DNA from: Blasia pusilla
Lineage: Eukaryota > Marchantiophyta > Marchantiopsida > Blasiales
Assembly: GCA_050084515.1 (NCBI GenBank)
Contig: CM114274.1
Coordinates: forward strand, 28,458,001-28,522,000
Direction: 5' to 3'
DNA: 64,000 bases
Below are positions 36,654 through 47,188 of the stretch, one piece after another. The notes under the pieces were generated by a model. The model saw only the letters and a list, made by a program, of their open reading frames with translations, ran no database searches and was not told the DNA's origin. The position numbers were made by a program, and so were the translations under genes. Position 1 is the first letter of the stretch. Every line of letters begins with the position of its first letter.

Positions 36654-37041
36654 CAACTCGTCGGACTCCGACGAGTTGCTCGATTGATGAATGGGTTAGG
36701 TTTGTTTTTGCCGAAAGCAACCCGTCGGACTCCGACGGGTTGATTTGGGGAAAAACAGCTTCGAGGCAAGCAACCCGTCGGACTACGACGGGTTGCTTTG
36801 GGGAAAAAACCTTCTAAACCTGCAGTCACTCGAGCAACTCGTCGGAGTCCGACGAGTTGCATTCTTCAAAAAACACCCTCACAAGGCAGCCTATCGAGCA
36901 ACCCGTCGGAGTCCGACGGTTTGCTTACCAGGCATTAGCAAATCTGAATGCAATCCGTCGGACTCCGACGGGTTGCATCATTTAGCTCCTTGCTAGAATC
37001 CGACCTTGAGCTGTGACGACCCGTCGGAGTCCGACGGGTTG
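36654..37041. repeat. palindrome array in intron 2 of the methyltransferase gene (MULE-1)
   Basis: Seven well preserved 25-bp palindromes centre at 36666, 36730, 36783, 36847, 36911, 36963 and 37029, with spacings 64, 53, 64, 64, 52 and 66 bp. Most have a GANTC centre (GGACTCC or GGAGTCC). The intron spans 36632-37089. Confidence 0.92.
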
Positions 37042-39189
37042 CAGGAATCCATGTAATTATTTCCTGACGGGTTGAGTTTGGATGTGCAGGATTGTATCGG
37101 AGGGGAATGTCACCCACCACTAGATCCAGGACTACGATTGGGTGAGGAAGGTGCTTACGACGCACCCGCGAGAGTACAGGGGGTTCTTGGGCGATGCCCT
37201 CATCAATCAGATGCTTGCAAAGGGTGCTCAGATTAAGAAGAAAACTTGGGCAAACAAGTTTATTTCTCAAGATGCAGCCGTAACCATCCTTTGCTGGTCG
37301 AAGATACAGGCCGCGAAGAAAAGCGCTGCACTAGAGCTGGAGCGGAGGGAGAAGGTATATGCATCTGAGCGCGCCAAGTTCATCCAAGCTGCAGTATTTG
37401 CTGCAACGAAATACACGGCGAGCAAGATGCAGCGATACATCAGCATTCTCAACCCCGAACTTGGTCCGGAGTTCTACAAGGAGCTGAAGGCGATTATCAA
37501 GCGCCAGCGGAAGAGGGATGAAGATCCGCATGGTCGGATTGGGGAGAAAGTGTCGCTGGATCGCGTGCATCGGTTTGCGTTGTCCGGGATAAGCGAGTTC
37601 AGGAGGATACAACTGATGAAAATCAGTCTCGAGGGCTCGAGAGGCCCGAGAAGAGGGCGCACACCATCCTCGGGTGTGTCAAATCCGATGATCTCGCATT
37701 GGCTACGCGAATGGTCATTCGGGGGGCGTTGCGTTGGTAATCGTCGGGAAGTCCGTCTTTGGGGGTGCAAGCGGAGCTCAAAGATTAGAGCCCATTCCGC
37801 GGAAGCAAACCTTGAAAGTTCTGGAGATTTCGAGGTTTGGCTCGATGACATCCGGGACAAGCCAACCAAAAACCCAGGATTCAAGACCATGTTCAAGGTT
37901 TGCGTCCTCCCTCACGCAGAGCTTGACGAAGAAGTAGAGGGGAACAAACGGGATCAAGCGAAGAAGAAGCGAGATCTCTGAGGAGCGACGGCCGATTCTT
38001 TTCGACTAAAAGCGCCCAACGATGGTCTTTAGGTACCTCGCCCGGTGTAAGAACGCAGTACGTGGGGAAAATTACGGTTGCCTTGAAATTGTGGGCCGCC
38101 GCGGATCTGAGACATTCTCCATATACGACGTGGAGATGGGGCAGCACATGTCCGATTGGGAGGTGGAGAATTGCCCCATTTGGCTCGACTTCAACGACCC
38201 TGAAGACATCACGGATAAGGGCTTACGAGTGCTTCATGATGTAGTGGCCTCAGGACAAGACGACATCCCCAATTTCGTCGGCACCAAGACTTCTTCGGAG
38301 GAGATGCGAAGAAGCAGGCCAGGAGATAGTTGAGTTGGCTTCCAAGGTCCGCATGACCAACCAAAAAAATCCACAGCGGGTCTCAAAGGCAAGGCGAGGG
38401 GAGGGAAAAATTCAGAGGCCGAGTCTTCCCAAAGAGAGGCTGAAGATTCAAGGCCAGAGGCGGAATCTTCCGGACGAGCGGGGAGAGAGGGTCGGACCAG
38501 GTCCTCGGCAAAAAAATGCCACCAGAATCTGAGGTCATAGAAACCCCGACAAGCCGTCCCCAGGCTAGGGAGAAGCGGAAGCGAGAGGTGCCCGGGTTGT
38601 CCCAAGGAGAGTACAGCCCATCATCCTTGGGAAGACACAGACAAACAACGACCCGGACAAGCGTCCTCCTTCAGTTCACTCCTTTACTGGATGAGCTGAA
38701 GAGCTTCAGTTCTCAAGCGTCGACACCAGCCATCAAAAAATTGACAACGCTGGGACGGAAGCTCCAACGAAACGGGCACGCTGCCTGGACGGTGAATGGA
38801 GTGGTCGAAGAGGTTGCGGTGGATCTCTTGATCGCCGATCTACCCTCGGGGTTGCGACTTTGGGGCGAGAATCCGTCGGACGAGGTACCTGAGTGGAATG
38901 TGCCGCTCACTTATGACCAGATTGCACTTTTGTTCTCCTTTGCAGACGCCTATCTGAGTGACAGGGGCTGCTTCTTGGTGTTGACTAGAGTGAGCGAGGA
39001 CGAGCTCTTCAACCTCTAGTGCGTCAAGAGGTCGCTAAAGTGGAGGACGGCACAATCGTGGATCATCAAAAACGAGTACCCACTCCGATCCGTGACGAGT
39101 CAGATTCGGGTAAGGCTCAATTCTTGTACTATAATTTCAATTATATTTTAATGATGTGTATAATGAGAGTCAATCTGGGTTGTTTTTGT

Positions 39190-39570
39190 CCATGAGCAAC
39201 CCGTCGGAAGGCGACGGGTTGCTAGCTTAGAGGAGCCCATGCTCGGCTGAGAGCAACCCGTCGCCTTCCGACGGGTTGCATCTTTCCCACATACAGGGAA
39301 AACCGCGCTTAGAGCAACTGCAACCCGTCAGGTTCCGACGGGTTGCAGTTGCTTTTGGGTTTTCCCAGTTGATTTTGGTTTTTGGATGCAACCCGCCTGG
39401 ATAGCGGGTTGCTCTCAAAGCAGCATGGGCTGCTCTAGGCCAAAGCAACCCGTCACCTTCCGACGGGTTGCTCACGGACAAAAACAACGGAGCCCGACGG
39501 GTTTTTGTCTCGACCAACCCGTCGGAAGGCGACGGGTTGGTCCGGACAAAAAACCCGTCGGACTCGGCAA
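39190..39570. repeat. palindrome array in intron 3 of the methyltransferase gene (MULE-1)
   Basis: Six to seven palindromes, many with centres GAAGG or GGTTCC (GTCGGAAGGCGAC, GTCGCCTTCCGAC, GTCAGGTTCCGAC), fill the intron 39110-39654. MULE-2 has the same array at 49295-49620. Confidence 0.88.
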
Positions 39571-40167
39571 AGTTGATCCAAAGTCAGTTATTGAAAATGT
39601 TCTCAAGGCGACTTCTTTAGTTTCTGACATTGTTTCCAACGTGCTGATTTACAGATGGACCACTCCTACATCTACTGCCTCGTTTGGCCCGAGCACAATT
39701 TCCAGGTGTTCAAGATCCAGGATCCTGTGGATACATGCTCAGATGGGTACAGCTTAGATAGTTTGTACAATTCCCCCTCGGGAATTTACATGCAAGACAG
39801 TACCCCACTTTTGGGAGGAAGGGAAAAGTCGCCAGCCTTGATGCAAACGCTCATCAAGCTCTGCTCAAGGCCGGGTGACTTGGTGTTCGACTTAGTGGGA
39901 CTTTCAAGGGCAAGTATCAAAGGCGCCTGGCAGAGTGGCAGGAACATTCTCTGCCTCGAGGGAAGGCAGGAACTGTTTGACCTTTGCAAGGAGGCAAAGG
40001 CAGAATACGAAAGGCTGGTTGGGGCGTACAACTCTCCACCGAAGCCGAGAGCTCCGGTTCCAGAGCCACCCTTGGTAGTGACTCCATCGTCACTTCCAAC
40101 GATTCCCAAAATCGGGAGGGCAAGGCCGAAAGTGATTTTGCAAGAGCTCTCGGACGATGACGAGTGA

Positions 40168-40635
40168 GTTCAAAGAACTCAACGACCTAGCTTGACTGCA
40201 GCGTTTGGAGTAGGGAGTTTTTTGATAATGAGGCAAAAGATTTCATAGAATAGATCAAATGTCTGATTCGAGCTTTTTCGGATGATATAAAGCAGAAGAT
40301 TTTTTCGATCGATGGTGGTGCTTGTAAATGTTTGCTGATCCTTTTTTGTCTTTTCGAATGTGATCGTCTATGTACTCCACGGACTTCTTTTTTGCAACCC
40401 GTCGGATTTCTCCTGCTTGCAACTTTCACTTTATGACCACTGCAACCCGTCGGATTTCTCCTCCTTGCAACTTTTCGCTTTTTGACCACTGCACCCTTTT
40501 TACCACCTCCAGGCAACCTGTCTGATTCCGACAGGTTGCCTGATCGGACCCTTTCCCTATTGGTCCAACTTAAGAGGCAGTCTGGCGGGCTTCTTCCCTT
40601 GGCACCTTCCCCTCAACTCGTAAAGGCAGGCGTAG
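40168..40635. other. 3' flank of MULE-1 methyltransferase gene with palindromes
   Basis: After the stop, a conserved 3' sequence (AGATCAAATGT, AAAGTTTGCTGA) is followed at 40396-40545 by three degraded half or full palindromes. The same block follows the gene in MULE-2 (50281-50705) and, in another version, follows the downstream ORF at 41985 and 51058. Confidence 0.7.
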
Positions 40636-41640
40636 TGTCGCGCCCCTACTCTCCTTGAACGTCAATCTTTAGTGTTGCGGAAGCGTGCGTTCAGTAGGTC
40701 ACGAACTCATCGCGATCTGCACCCAAATATGCACTCTCGTTAGTCGGGTTTGGCCAACCGGCGTTCCAACCCACCGAGTCCTCAACTCGGCATCTCATCA
40801 AGCTCAACCTTCCTTAGTTCCCAGCTCCCAACACATGGCAAGTCCTTCAAGACTTGGAACAGACTTCCTGGTTAGTCTAGGGATCTGAAACGGCACTTAC
40901 ACGCCTAGCGATCCCAACTGTTCAACGGTCCTGGTGTGAGTTCCGAACCGAGACCCAAGTAATTGAGTCGAGGTGTGAAATCCAAGAGGGATGTCTAAAA
41001 TCGCCTCAATGGACTTGGTGCAGGTTTTCCAACCCAACGCCCAAACTTGCGTTCCGTTCCATGCCCTTGAGCCGCCCCGCGGCGCCCAAAGTGGGGTTTG
41101 GGTTCCAAGCACTCTCGGAGACCTTCCCCCTTACTAGTACTTCTAGGGTTCTCCAATAACCCCTCCCCTTTGGGAAAAGAGGTTCGGGCCCTTCATTTTG
41201 GCCCTCAACCCGACTCCACTTACAGTCGTTTTCGGGTCGTATCTCGGCCGCTGCTTATGCGTTTGCAGAAATCTTTGGTGCGTTTGAACCGGCTCTCCAT
41301 AAGCTTTCCAACGCACTCTTATTTGCTCCAAACGCATCTTGGCGCTAAAAGTTATGGCCATAAATACAGTCGGAAACTCTCAAACGCAAGTGGCGTTCCA
41401 AGTCCGGATCTTTCCTTTGGCAACCCACTTCCTAGACTCGACTTCTTTCAAGTCTCATTCGCGTTTGGTCCAGGTTTCGGAGTCGCGACCATCACATCTG
41501 AAACGTGACTTCTCGCTCGCGTCTCATCTCTTGTCTCCTCTTTGAGACAACTCCAACGCGCAAACCATCTTAGCGTGAGCCCGCTAATGTTCCGATGTTC
41601 CGCTTGGCACTTGTTTGGTCATGAGGGTCGCGACACGTAG
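40631..41640 (+). mobile_element. 1000-bp solo LTR with 5-bp target duplication
   Basis: The segment 40636-41635 begins TGTCGCGCCCC and ends GGGTCGCGACA, a TG...CA LTR with inverted tips, and is flanked by CGTAG on both sides (40631-40635, 41636-41640). MULE-2 shows the undisturbed site AAGGCGTAGGCTTC at about 50710. It is unrelated to the other LTRs in the window. A solo LTR arises by recombination between the two LTRs of a full element. Confidence 0.93.
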
Positions 41641-41661
41641 GCTTCTTTTCTTCTCTCAGAC

Positions 41662-41982
41662 GTGTTGGATTCCTTCTACCTGTGCGGTTGCCATAATGGT
41701 ATTACCGGGGACGAAGCAGATATTGATACTGGATGGGTGTCACATTGCAGAGCGTACAAGGTATACTGCCGAGGAAGGCGATGGGACTCGAGACAGGTTA
41801 CATGGGACCGTTATGGTGTACCTAGGGGGGGGCCAAGGCTCTCGAATTCGCCAACATTTTTGATCCCCGTCTACAATCAGCCAGAGGAGCCACTTGAATC
41901 CCAGGACATTCCTTTGGTACTGTCATCGAGGAGAGTTAGGAGTAAATTTGTAGATGACGAGGCTGAAGAAATCATTGACTAG
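41662..41982 (+). CDS. conserved hypothetical exon at the right side of MULE-1
   Basis: The frame encodes HCRAYKVYCRGRRWDSRQV, RYGVPRGGPRLSNSP, an ESQDIPLV segment and an acidic tail FVDDEAEEIID. MULE-2 keeps a nearly identical frame (50771-51058) ending FVDDEAEEMID. No family recognised. The acidic tail and the 3' sequence after it resemble those of the methyltransferase gene (ELSDDDE, then a related 3' UTR), so it may be a duplicated alternative last exon rather than a separate gene. No start or splice acceptor is certain. Confidence 0.45.
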   Translation: MLDSFYLCGCHNGITGDEADIDTGWVSHCRAYKVYCRGRRWDSRQVTWDRYGVPRGGPRLSNSPTFLIPVYNQPEEPLESQDIPLVLSSRRVRSKFVDDEAEEIID

Positions 41983-41985
41983 TTG

Positions 41986-42918
41986 AAATGTACATTTCCG
42001 AGGTTCCTTCGGAGGTAATAAAGGACGAGATTTTTTCAACCCATAATGGTGTTTGTAAAAGTTTGCTGGAATATGTTTTTGGACTTGTGGATTGTGTTCT
42101 TTTAGCTACTCAGGATTACAATTCTGCAACCCGTATGATTCCGACTTTTTGCTTTTTGCCCACTACAACTTTTTAACCGTTTCAGGCAACTTGTCGGATT
42201 CACAGGTTGATCGCTGAGTGATCGGACTCTATCCCAGTGAGACCAACCGCGCATTGTGGCGGGCTTCTTGACTTTTGCTCGTTCCCTTCATTCATCCAAC
42301 GATTGTTTGTAGGCTTCTTTTCTTGTCTAAGATGCAGATTCCTACTACCGTCGGATTGCCATTTCGGATTCCCAACCCGTTAGATCGTCGTGGATGCAGG
42401 GTGGAAGAAAATCACTTCTAAAATTTTTTCCTTTCTTATGGTGAGCTTTCTTACGGGTTGGGAGGGGTGCAGCTTCTCGATTTCTCAGCCTAAGGATCTG
42501 ATTTGTTCACATTTCAGAAAGTTGGTCTTGAGCAGACACTATTCATAACCAACAGAAAGTTGGTTATGGGGCAATTTAGGGGAGGCCATGATGCAGGCAA
42601 CAATCCCTGCAAAAAGAGAGGTACCCATCCGGATGGTCCTCCAACAAAAATACCAAGGGCACTGCTTTTTGTTGACCGAGACAGGGAATGTTAAGAAACT
42701 TAGGCTCACATGGAGAGTGATGGAAAAATGTTTAGGGTGGTCTTATGATGTCTCCTTTTTTCTCGCCCCCCGGAAAGAGGAGGTTTTTTTGGGGCCAAAT
42801 GTGGACCACTAAATACTCTCTTCTAAAGATTTCTTGAATTTTAAAGCAAACAAAAATTTCAAATATGTCAAAAAGTTTTGAAGAGAGGAGGCGGATTTGG
42901 CCTTTCTTTTTTAAGAGA
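41986..42918. other. right subterminal region of MULE-1
   Basis: Non-coding sequence shared with MULE-2 (51059-51774). It includes degraded palindromes near 42125 and 42190, an inner repeat CAGAAAGTTGGT (42515 and 42553), and the GAAGAGAGGAGGCGG block before the terminal repeat. I see no gene. Confidence 0.65.
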
Positions 42919-42980
42919 GACTCTCCTCTCTTCCTCTCTTCCTCTCCTCTCTTACTCTCTCCTGTCAGAATACCAGCCCC
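42919..42980 (-). repeat. right terminal inverted repeat of MULE-1
   Basis: A pyrimidine block CTCTCCTCTCTTCCTCTC... followed by a tip ending TACCAGCCCC. The tip is conserved at the end of MULE-2 (51811-51820). Confidence 0.8.
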
Positions 42981-42990
42981 CTGTCGCATC
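42981..42990. repeat. 10-bp target site duplication, right of MULE-1
   Basis: CTGTCGCATC, identical to the left copy, followed directly by gypsy DNMT sequence. Confidence 0.9.
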
Positions 42991-44162
42991 CATGTCAAGC
43001 AGTTCAGGTCCATCGCCTGACCCAAGACATCACATCGTGATGCCTATGATAGTGACAATACTACTCTTACTCCTATGGGGAATCCCATTGCTCGCTCGCT
43101 CATCGGTGTTCGGCTCCATCGACCTCTGTACTGGGTCATCCCAAACCAAGCCAGCTCCGGCCTCTTTGAACGCATAGGAAGCGGGAAAGGTCAATCGCGG
43201 CATGCCAATTTTGTTGACCATAGTCAACAACGGTCGATATGTCTCACTACGTGTGATCGACGACCTGGATCCAGAATAGAATCCACCAACAAATCGGAGG
43301 GGCTCTCCACTCTTGCATACACCCTCTACAACACCTTGTGTGGGACCAAGTTGGTCCACCAAAGACACGGGCGGTGTGCTCTAGAACCTACACTCGCCAC
43401 ATCCAAAAACATTGCCGAGCCGATCCATGCACGCACTTGATGTGCACTGGTCACCAGACGGGACCTCGAGTCGTCCAAAAATCGGCACATTCTCCAGAAT
43501 TTATGCTGGAGAACAAGACTAATGCTCCTTCAAGTATCAAAAAATCTGTATCATCTCCCAAAATAACCTGGACCGAGTGTTAGCTAACCCGTGACCTCGA
43601 TCTGCACTCGATTGGCCCTAACACGGGCAACTAGCAATGACCAAATCTATGGCCCCTACCCATTCCTAGTCCTGCACCCCCAACAATGAAATATCCCTTG
43701 ATAGGGAACTCAGGTATCCTTGGACAACAGACGCAAACAACAAGTCGGGAAAATGGAGGCGTAATTGCGCCACATAGTGAAGTGAAGCGCGCCTCGTGAC
43801 ATCATCAATCTCCACATATAGGTACTGTTGCACGCGTACTCTTGCCTGCAAAACAACAGCTAACCCAATGTTGATCCCTCCAAAGAGATCCAACACCCAA
43901 ATATCCTCCTCTGGGATGCGCCACACAATAGGTGTGGTTTTCGAGCGCGTCATCATAGCACTCTCAGCTACCTCGGGTGCCTCTGACCCATCATGCTTTG
44001 GTGCAAACGTCTCGCTCCATGCGGTCTACATGCTCAGTGGCTAAGTGTTGAAGCTCCTCAGTCGAGCCCCAAAGCGGCACCTCTCCTCCATGGATTCATG
44101 CGGCTACCATGACACTCCTCTCCATAGACATGTCAGGAACGGGAGTGTCCTCTACATGGATA
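42981..44162 (-). pseudogene. gypsy/DNMT copy 2, piece 2: DNA methyltransferase
   Basis: Minus-strand reading from about 43956 shows motif I VLDLFGGINIGLAVVL, the VEIDDVTRRA acceptor region, then motif IV with PC-stop-GQSS at about 43625 (CAG to TAG at the residue after the catalytic Cys), motif VI LENVPI, the motif VIII region GSRAHRPCLWWTNLV and the C-terminal QAMDLNCLTWM next to 42990. Better preserved than copy A at motif I, worse at motif IV. It lies between the right end of MULE-1 and the left end of MULE-2. Confidence 0.88.
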
Positions 44163-44563
44163 GAGGTGCGGTAAGAGGAGAGGAAGAGAGGAAGAGAGGA
44201 GAGAGGAGAGAGGAAACTACCTTCAACCGAAAGAGATACTTTTTTTTAAGAGAGTTTCCGTTGGGTTGAAGAGAGGAAACTTTTTTGTGATTTTTTTTGC
44301 ACTTTTTTGCTTAGTTATTAAGCAGTCCCACAATTTTTTTTTCCTCTTCCATATTTTGGCAACCCATGTGAGTCTGACGAGTTGCAAATTGCACAAAATT
44401 TAGAAAACTGAAAAATCAGTGGAATCATAAGTGTGGAACCAATCACTTTTTCCATCCAAGGTCTGGAAAAAATCTATCATTTGCCCTGGGCAAAATAGAG
44501 TTGAAGCTCAAAGTGAAGGTTTTGGAAAAATGAAAGTACAATCTAAAACCTCATTTTTCATCC

Positions 44564-46195
44564 TCAAATTGGTTTGTTTAAAATACTTCGCATTTCTTTG
44601 AAGGAGAGAATTGGTTGGTGGATTCCTACTCCTACCTTTGACTCTCTTAAAACTACAAGCAACACATAGTACATGTGCTTACAAGGGAAATACCTTTTTC
44701 CACTTCTCTCTCTTTGGACAAAGTCATTACATGAACATGTGGAAAAGCAACAGATGTGCACCACATACTCCTCTATGACACTTGAATCTACAGTGTTGTT
44801 CCTGATCCAATACATCCTTCCTATTCCATTGCCATTGTGGACATGTTTTTTGGCGATGATCTCCATTTTTGCCTCTCGAGCTGATGCATTCGCTTTGCTC
44901 TCTCCACTGTTGGCCTACACATTTTGCTTCTCTTCACCCCATTTCTAGACTCAAACAGAAATAGTGGATTGAGATCATCCACCTTCTCCCGGGTACATGT
45001 TGACATCAATTGTAACTAGGCGGCGTAATTTCCTCATCCAAATCAATCACCGGATTCGTTCCTCGATGATGCCTCTTCACTTGCCTGAAGTCAAGATACT
45101 TATCTGGTCTCCACGAGTCTCGCTTGGACTGCTCTACCACCATCTGTATGGGACGTCTTGAAACCCACCCCCGAATATCCCCACCAATGTGTACGTCATG
45201 CTCGATGGGAGTTCCTGCTACGCACCGGTTGAAAGCTTCCACAAAGAGTTTTTCATCACCAGATCTCACAACCGCCCTCACATAGAGCTCATAGATTGAA
45301 GGCCCCCTTCCTTTTGTTATGCCTTTTGTGAGGAAGATATGGGATGTTGTAGACTATAGCATTTCTCTTGCCTGGTCTTGTTGGCATGCCTCCACAAGTG
45401 AAATTCGTTGGTATGCTTGTGACGACCTCCAAGAGGAATGAACACTTTTTGCTCCACTTGTGTTGGGGCAGAGGGCATTTTCATGAATGTTCAATCCCTG
45501 CAACGACGGCAATGTGAGAAGGGAACGAAAATAGCTCAGAAGTCAAAGAAATAAGCTACCTGTCAGAACCAGACGGGTTGCAAGGCCAAGGCATCCCATG
45601 AACGACTCTGCGACCCGTCGGGTCCCGACGTGTTCAACCCGTCCCGTGTTGAACGACTACAACAACCCGTCCATTTTCGACGGGTTGCAAGAACCTTTGG
45701 CCACTCCGGGCTAGAAGATCCAAGTGCAAGTCATCCGAAACCCATCCGGGTCGAACTATTTGCAGGCCTTGTATACATGCGACTTGCATACTTGTATACG
45801 GGTTGCACCAAAATTCTTGATGTAACCCGTCCGTTTCCGACGGGTTGCACACTTGGGCAACCCGTCGCATCCGAGAAGTTGCTTGGTTTCTTCAGTTTGA
45901 AATCCCTATAGTTCCCACGCTTCTCAACTTGAGCTGCAACTTTTCAAACAATTCTCAGCGTGAGCTTGACAAGACGAAATAGTGAACTCACCTGCCACAT
46001 GAAGTTTCCCCATTGTCTCATACGTACAGTCCACCAACTCAGCCAAGAGCACAACTCTTTGTACTTCTCTTCAATTGCATGCTTCCTCCACCACCCATGA
46101 AGTTCTTCTTGGCATTCCATGGCCTGTTTCAAGGTTTTGCTGTCCTTGCAGCGATTGGAGTAGAGTGACATGCTCTGTCCTCTTATTCTCCTGTA
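44564..46195 (-). pseudogene. MULE-2 transposase, 5'-deleted
   Basis: The minus strand keeps the end of the DDE exon (NKRTEHVTLLQ ... EELHGWWRKHAIEEKYKELCSWLSWWTVRMRQWGNFM), an intron with palindromes, then the AESVHSSW-equivalent region, VRSGDEKLFVEAFNRCVAGTP and the SWIM finger CSC-NDF ... FPCKHMYYVLL at about 44755-44660. Everything before NKRTEHV (zinc region and most of the DDE core) is missing; at about 46195 the sequence passes directly into promoter DNA. A segment between IDLDEEITPP and the Cys-rich exon is also lost near 45010. Confidence 0.85.
45575..45880. repeat. palindromes in the transposase intron (MULE-2)
   Basis: Five degenerate CAACCCGTC...GACGGGTTG palindromes occupy the same intron as in MULE-1 and MULE-3, including CAACCCGTCCATTTTCGACG and AACCCGTCCGTTTCCGACGG. 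Confidence 0.8.
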
Positions 46196-46239
46196 TTTGG
46201 GAATTAGAGACGTTGGTTGCAAAGCACACACTTCTTTTT

Positions 46240-47100
46240 GTTGGAACCCGTCGGAGTCCATTGGGTTGGTACCCCCTTCTTGCCGACCAAAGGTCTTTTG
46301 AGTCGATTTTGCTAGCATCAAACACGAGATATCGCTTGCATATGCTAAGGCAACCAATCGTTGGGGACTTTTGCGGGATTGTCCAACTCAGGGTAGAGCT
46401 TGTGACCTGTCGGATTGCAATGGGTTGCCTCGGAACTATGCGTTGTCGCATTATTACCGGAGGGATAGAAAAGCGTGCAACCTGTCGCTAACCGACGGGT
46501 TGCCGTGGTACCTCGCCTATAACCCCAAGATAAGGGAAGCGTGCAACCAGTTGGCTTCGGACGTGTTGCGCAAGTGCCTCACCTTATAACGCTAATATGA
46601 AGGAAGTGTGCAACCCGTCGGTCTCCGACAAGTTGCGCGGGTTCCGCGCCTTCTTGCCCGAAGACGGCGGAGGCGCGCAACCCGTCGGCCTCAGATGGGT
46701 TGCGCAAGTGCCTCACCTTGTAGCACTTACATGAAGGAAGCGTGCAACCCGTCTGTCTCCGACGAGTTGCGCGGGTGCCGCACCTTCTTGCCCAAAGACA
46801 GCGGAGGCGCGCAACCCGTCTACTTTAGACGGGTTGCGCAAGTGCCTCGCCTTGTAATGCTTACATGAAGGAATCGTGCAACGTGTCAGCCTCCGAATAG
46901 TTGCGTGAGTAGCCCGCCTTGTTATCCCAAGATGAGGGAAGCGTGCAACCCACCGGTCTCCAACGGGCTGCGCGGGTACCTCGCGTTCTTGTCCAAAGAC
47001 GGCGGAGGCACGCAACCTGTCAGTCTCCGATGGGTTTCCTGGAGGACGGATGCTTGGAACCCACGAGAAGCGTGCAACCTGTCAAAGCCGTCGGGTTGGT
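46240..47100. repeat. promoter palindrome array (MULE-2)
   Basis: About twelve degraded palindromes (for example at 46610, 46678, 46744, 46810) lie upstream of the rightward TATA box, in the same tandem setting AAGCGTGCAACCCGTC as MULE-1 and MULE-3. Confidence 0.85.
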
Positions 47101-47188
47101 GTTTTTCACGTTCGGACTTCCCTAACGGCCGACACGTCGTCGTTAGAAGGACGATGCAACCCAACGGTGAGCCCAACGGCTCAAAAAG

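Larger units (their letters stand above)
35439..40167 (+). pseudogene. MULE-1 ParB-like / N4-N6 DNA methyltransferase fusion
   Basis: Four exons are supported by splice sites and by the other copies: 35439-36068, 36159-36631, 37090-39109, 39655-40167 (1,211 residues if read through). Exon 1 encodes a Lys/Pro-rich start, a coiled coil (EIRQQEIEEREREAEMH) and an acidic region. Exon 2 resembles a ParB N-terminal domain: IPLCRLRTMEYVREIQ, SFPPFYVQPYD, then DGNHRFMAW. Exon 3 has an uncharacterised middle, an S/K/E-rich linker and motif IV region LLIADLPSGLRLW (DLPS at 38837-38848). Exon 4 has the motif I region RPGDLVFDLVGLSRAS and NILCLEG. Motif IV before motif I is the beta-class order. It would bind DNA and perhaps methylate adenine or cytosine N4. 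In-frame stops at 35658, 36480, 37121 and 39017 plus compensating frameshifts disable it. Confidence 0.85.
29869..42980. mobile_element. MULE-1: large Mutator-like element with transposase and ParB-methyltransferase genes
   Basis: The 13,112-bp element is bounded by a perfect 10-bp direct repeat CTGTCGCATC (29859-29868 and 42981-42990). Joining the flanks at one copy of this repeat restores a continuous gypsy sequence, as shown by comparison with copy A near 15860-15930. The ends carry an imperfect purine/pyrimidine inverted repeat. Inside are a leftward transposase (34113-30272), a shared promoter with palindromes, and a rightward ParB-methyltransferase gene (35439-40167). A 1000-bp solo LTR (40636-41635) inserted later. 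Both genes carry stops, so this copy is not autonomous. Confidence 0.92.

Noticed and set aside
36654-37041. Regularly spaced repeats that look like a CRISPR array
   Set aside because: The repeat is a degenerate palindrome inside spliced introns of a eukaryotic transposon, the spacers vary in length and the same arrays recur at equivalent places in sister copies. No cas genes.
42919-44280. Reading CTCTCC...ACCAG and GGTAAGAGG as splice acceptor and donor around a captured exon
   Set aside because: The two blocks pair as inverted repeats, target duplications lie beside them, and joining the outer flanks restores the gypsy element. They are transposon ends.
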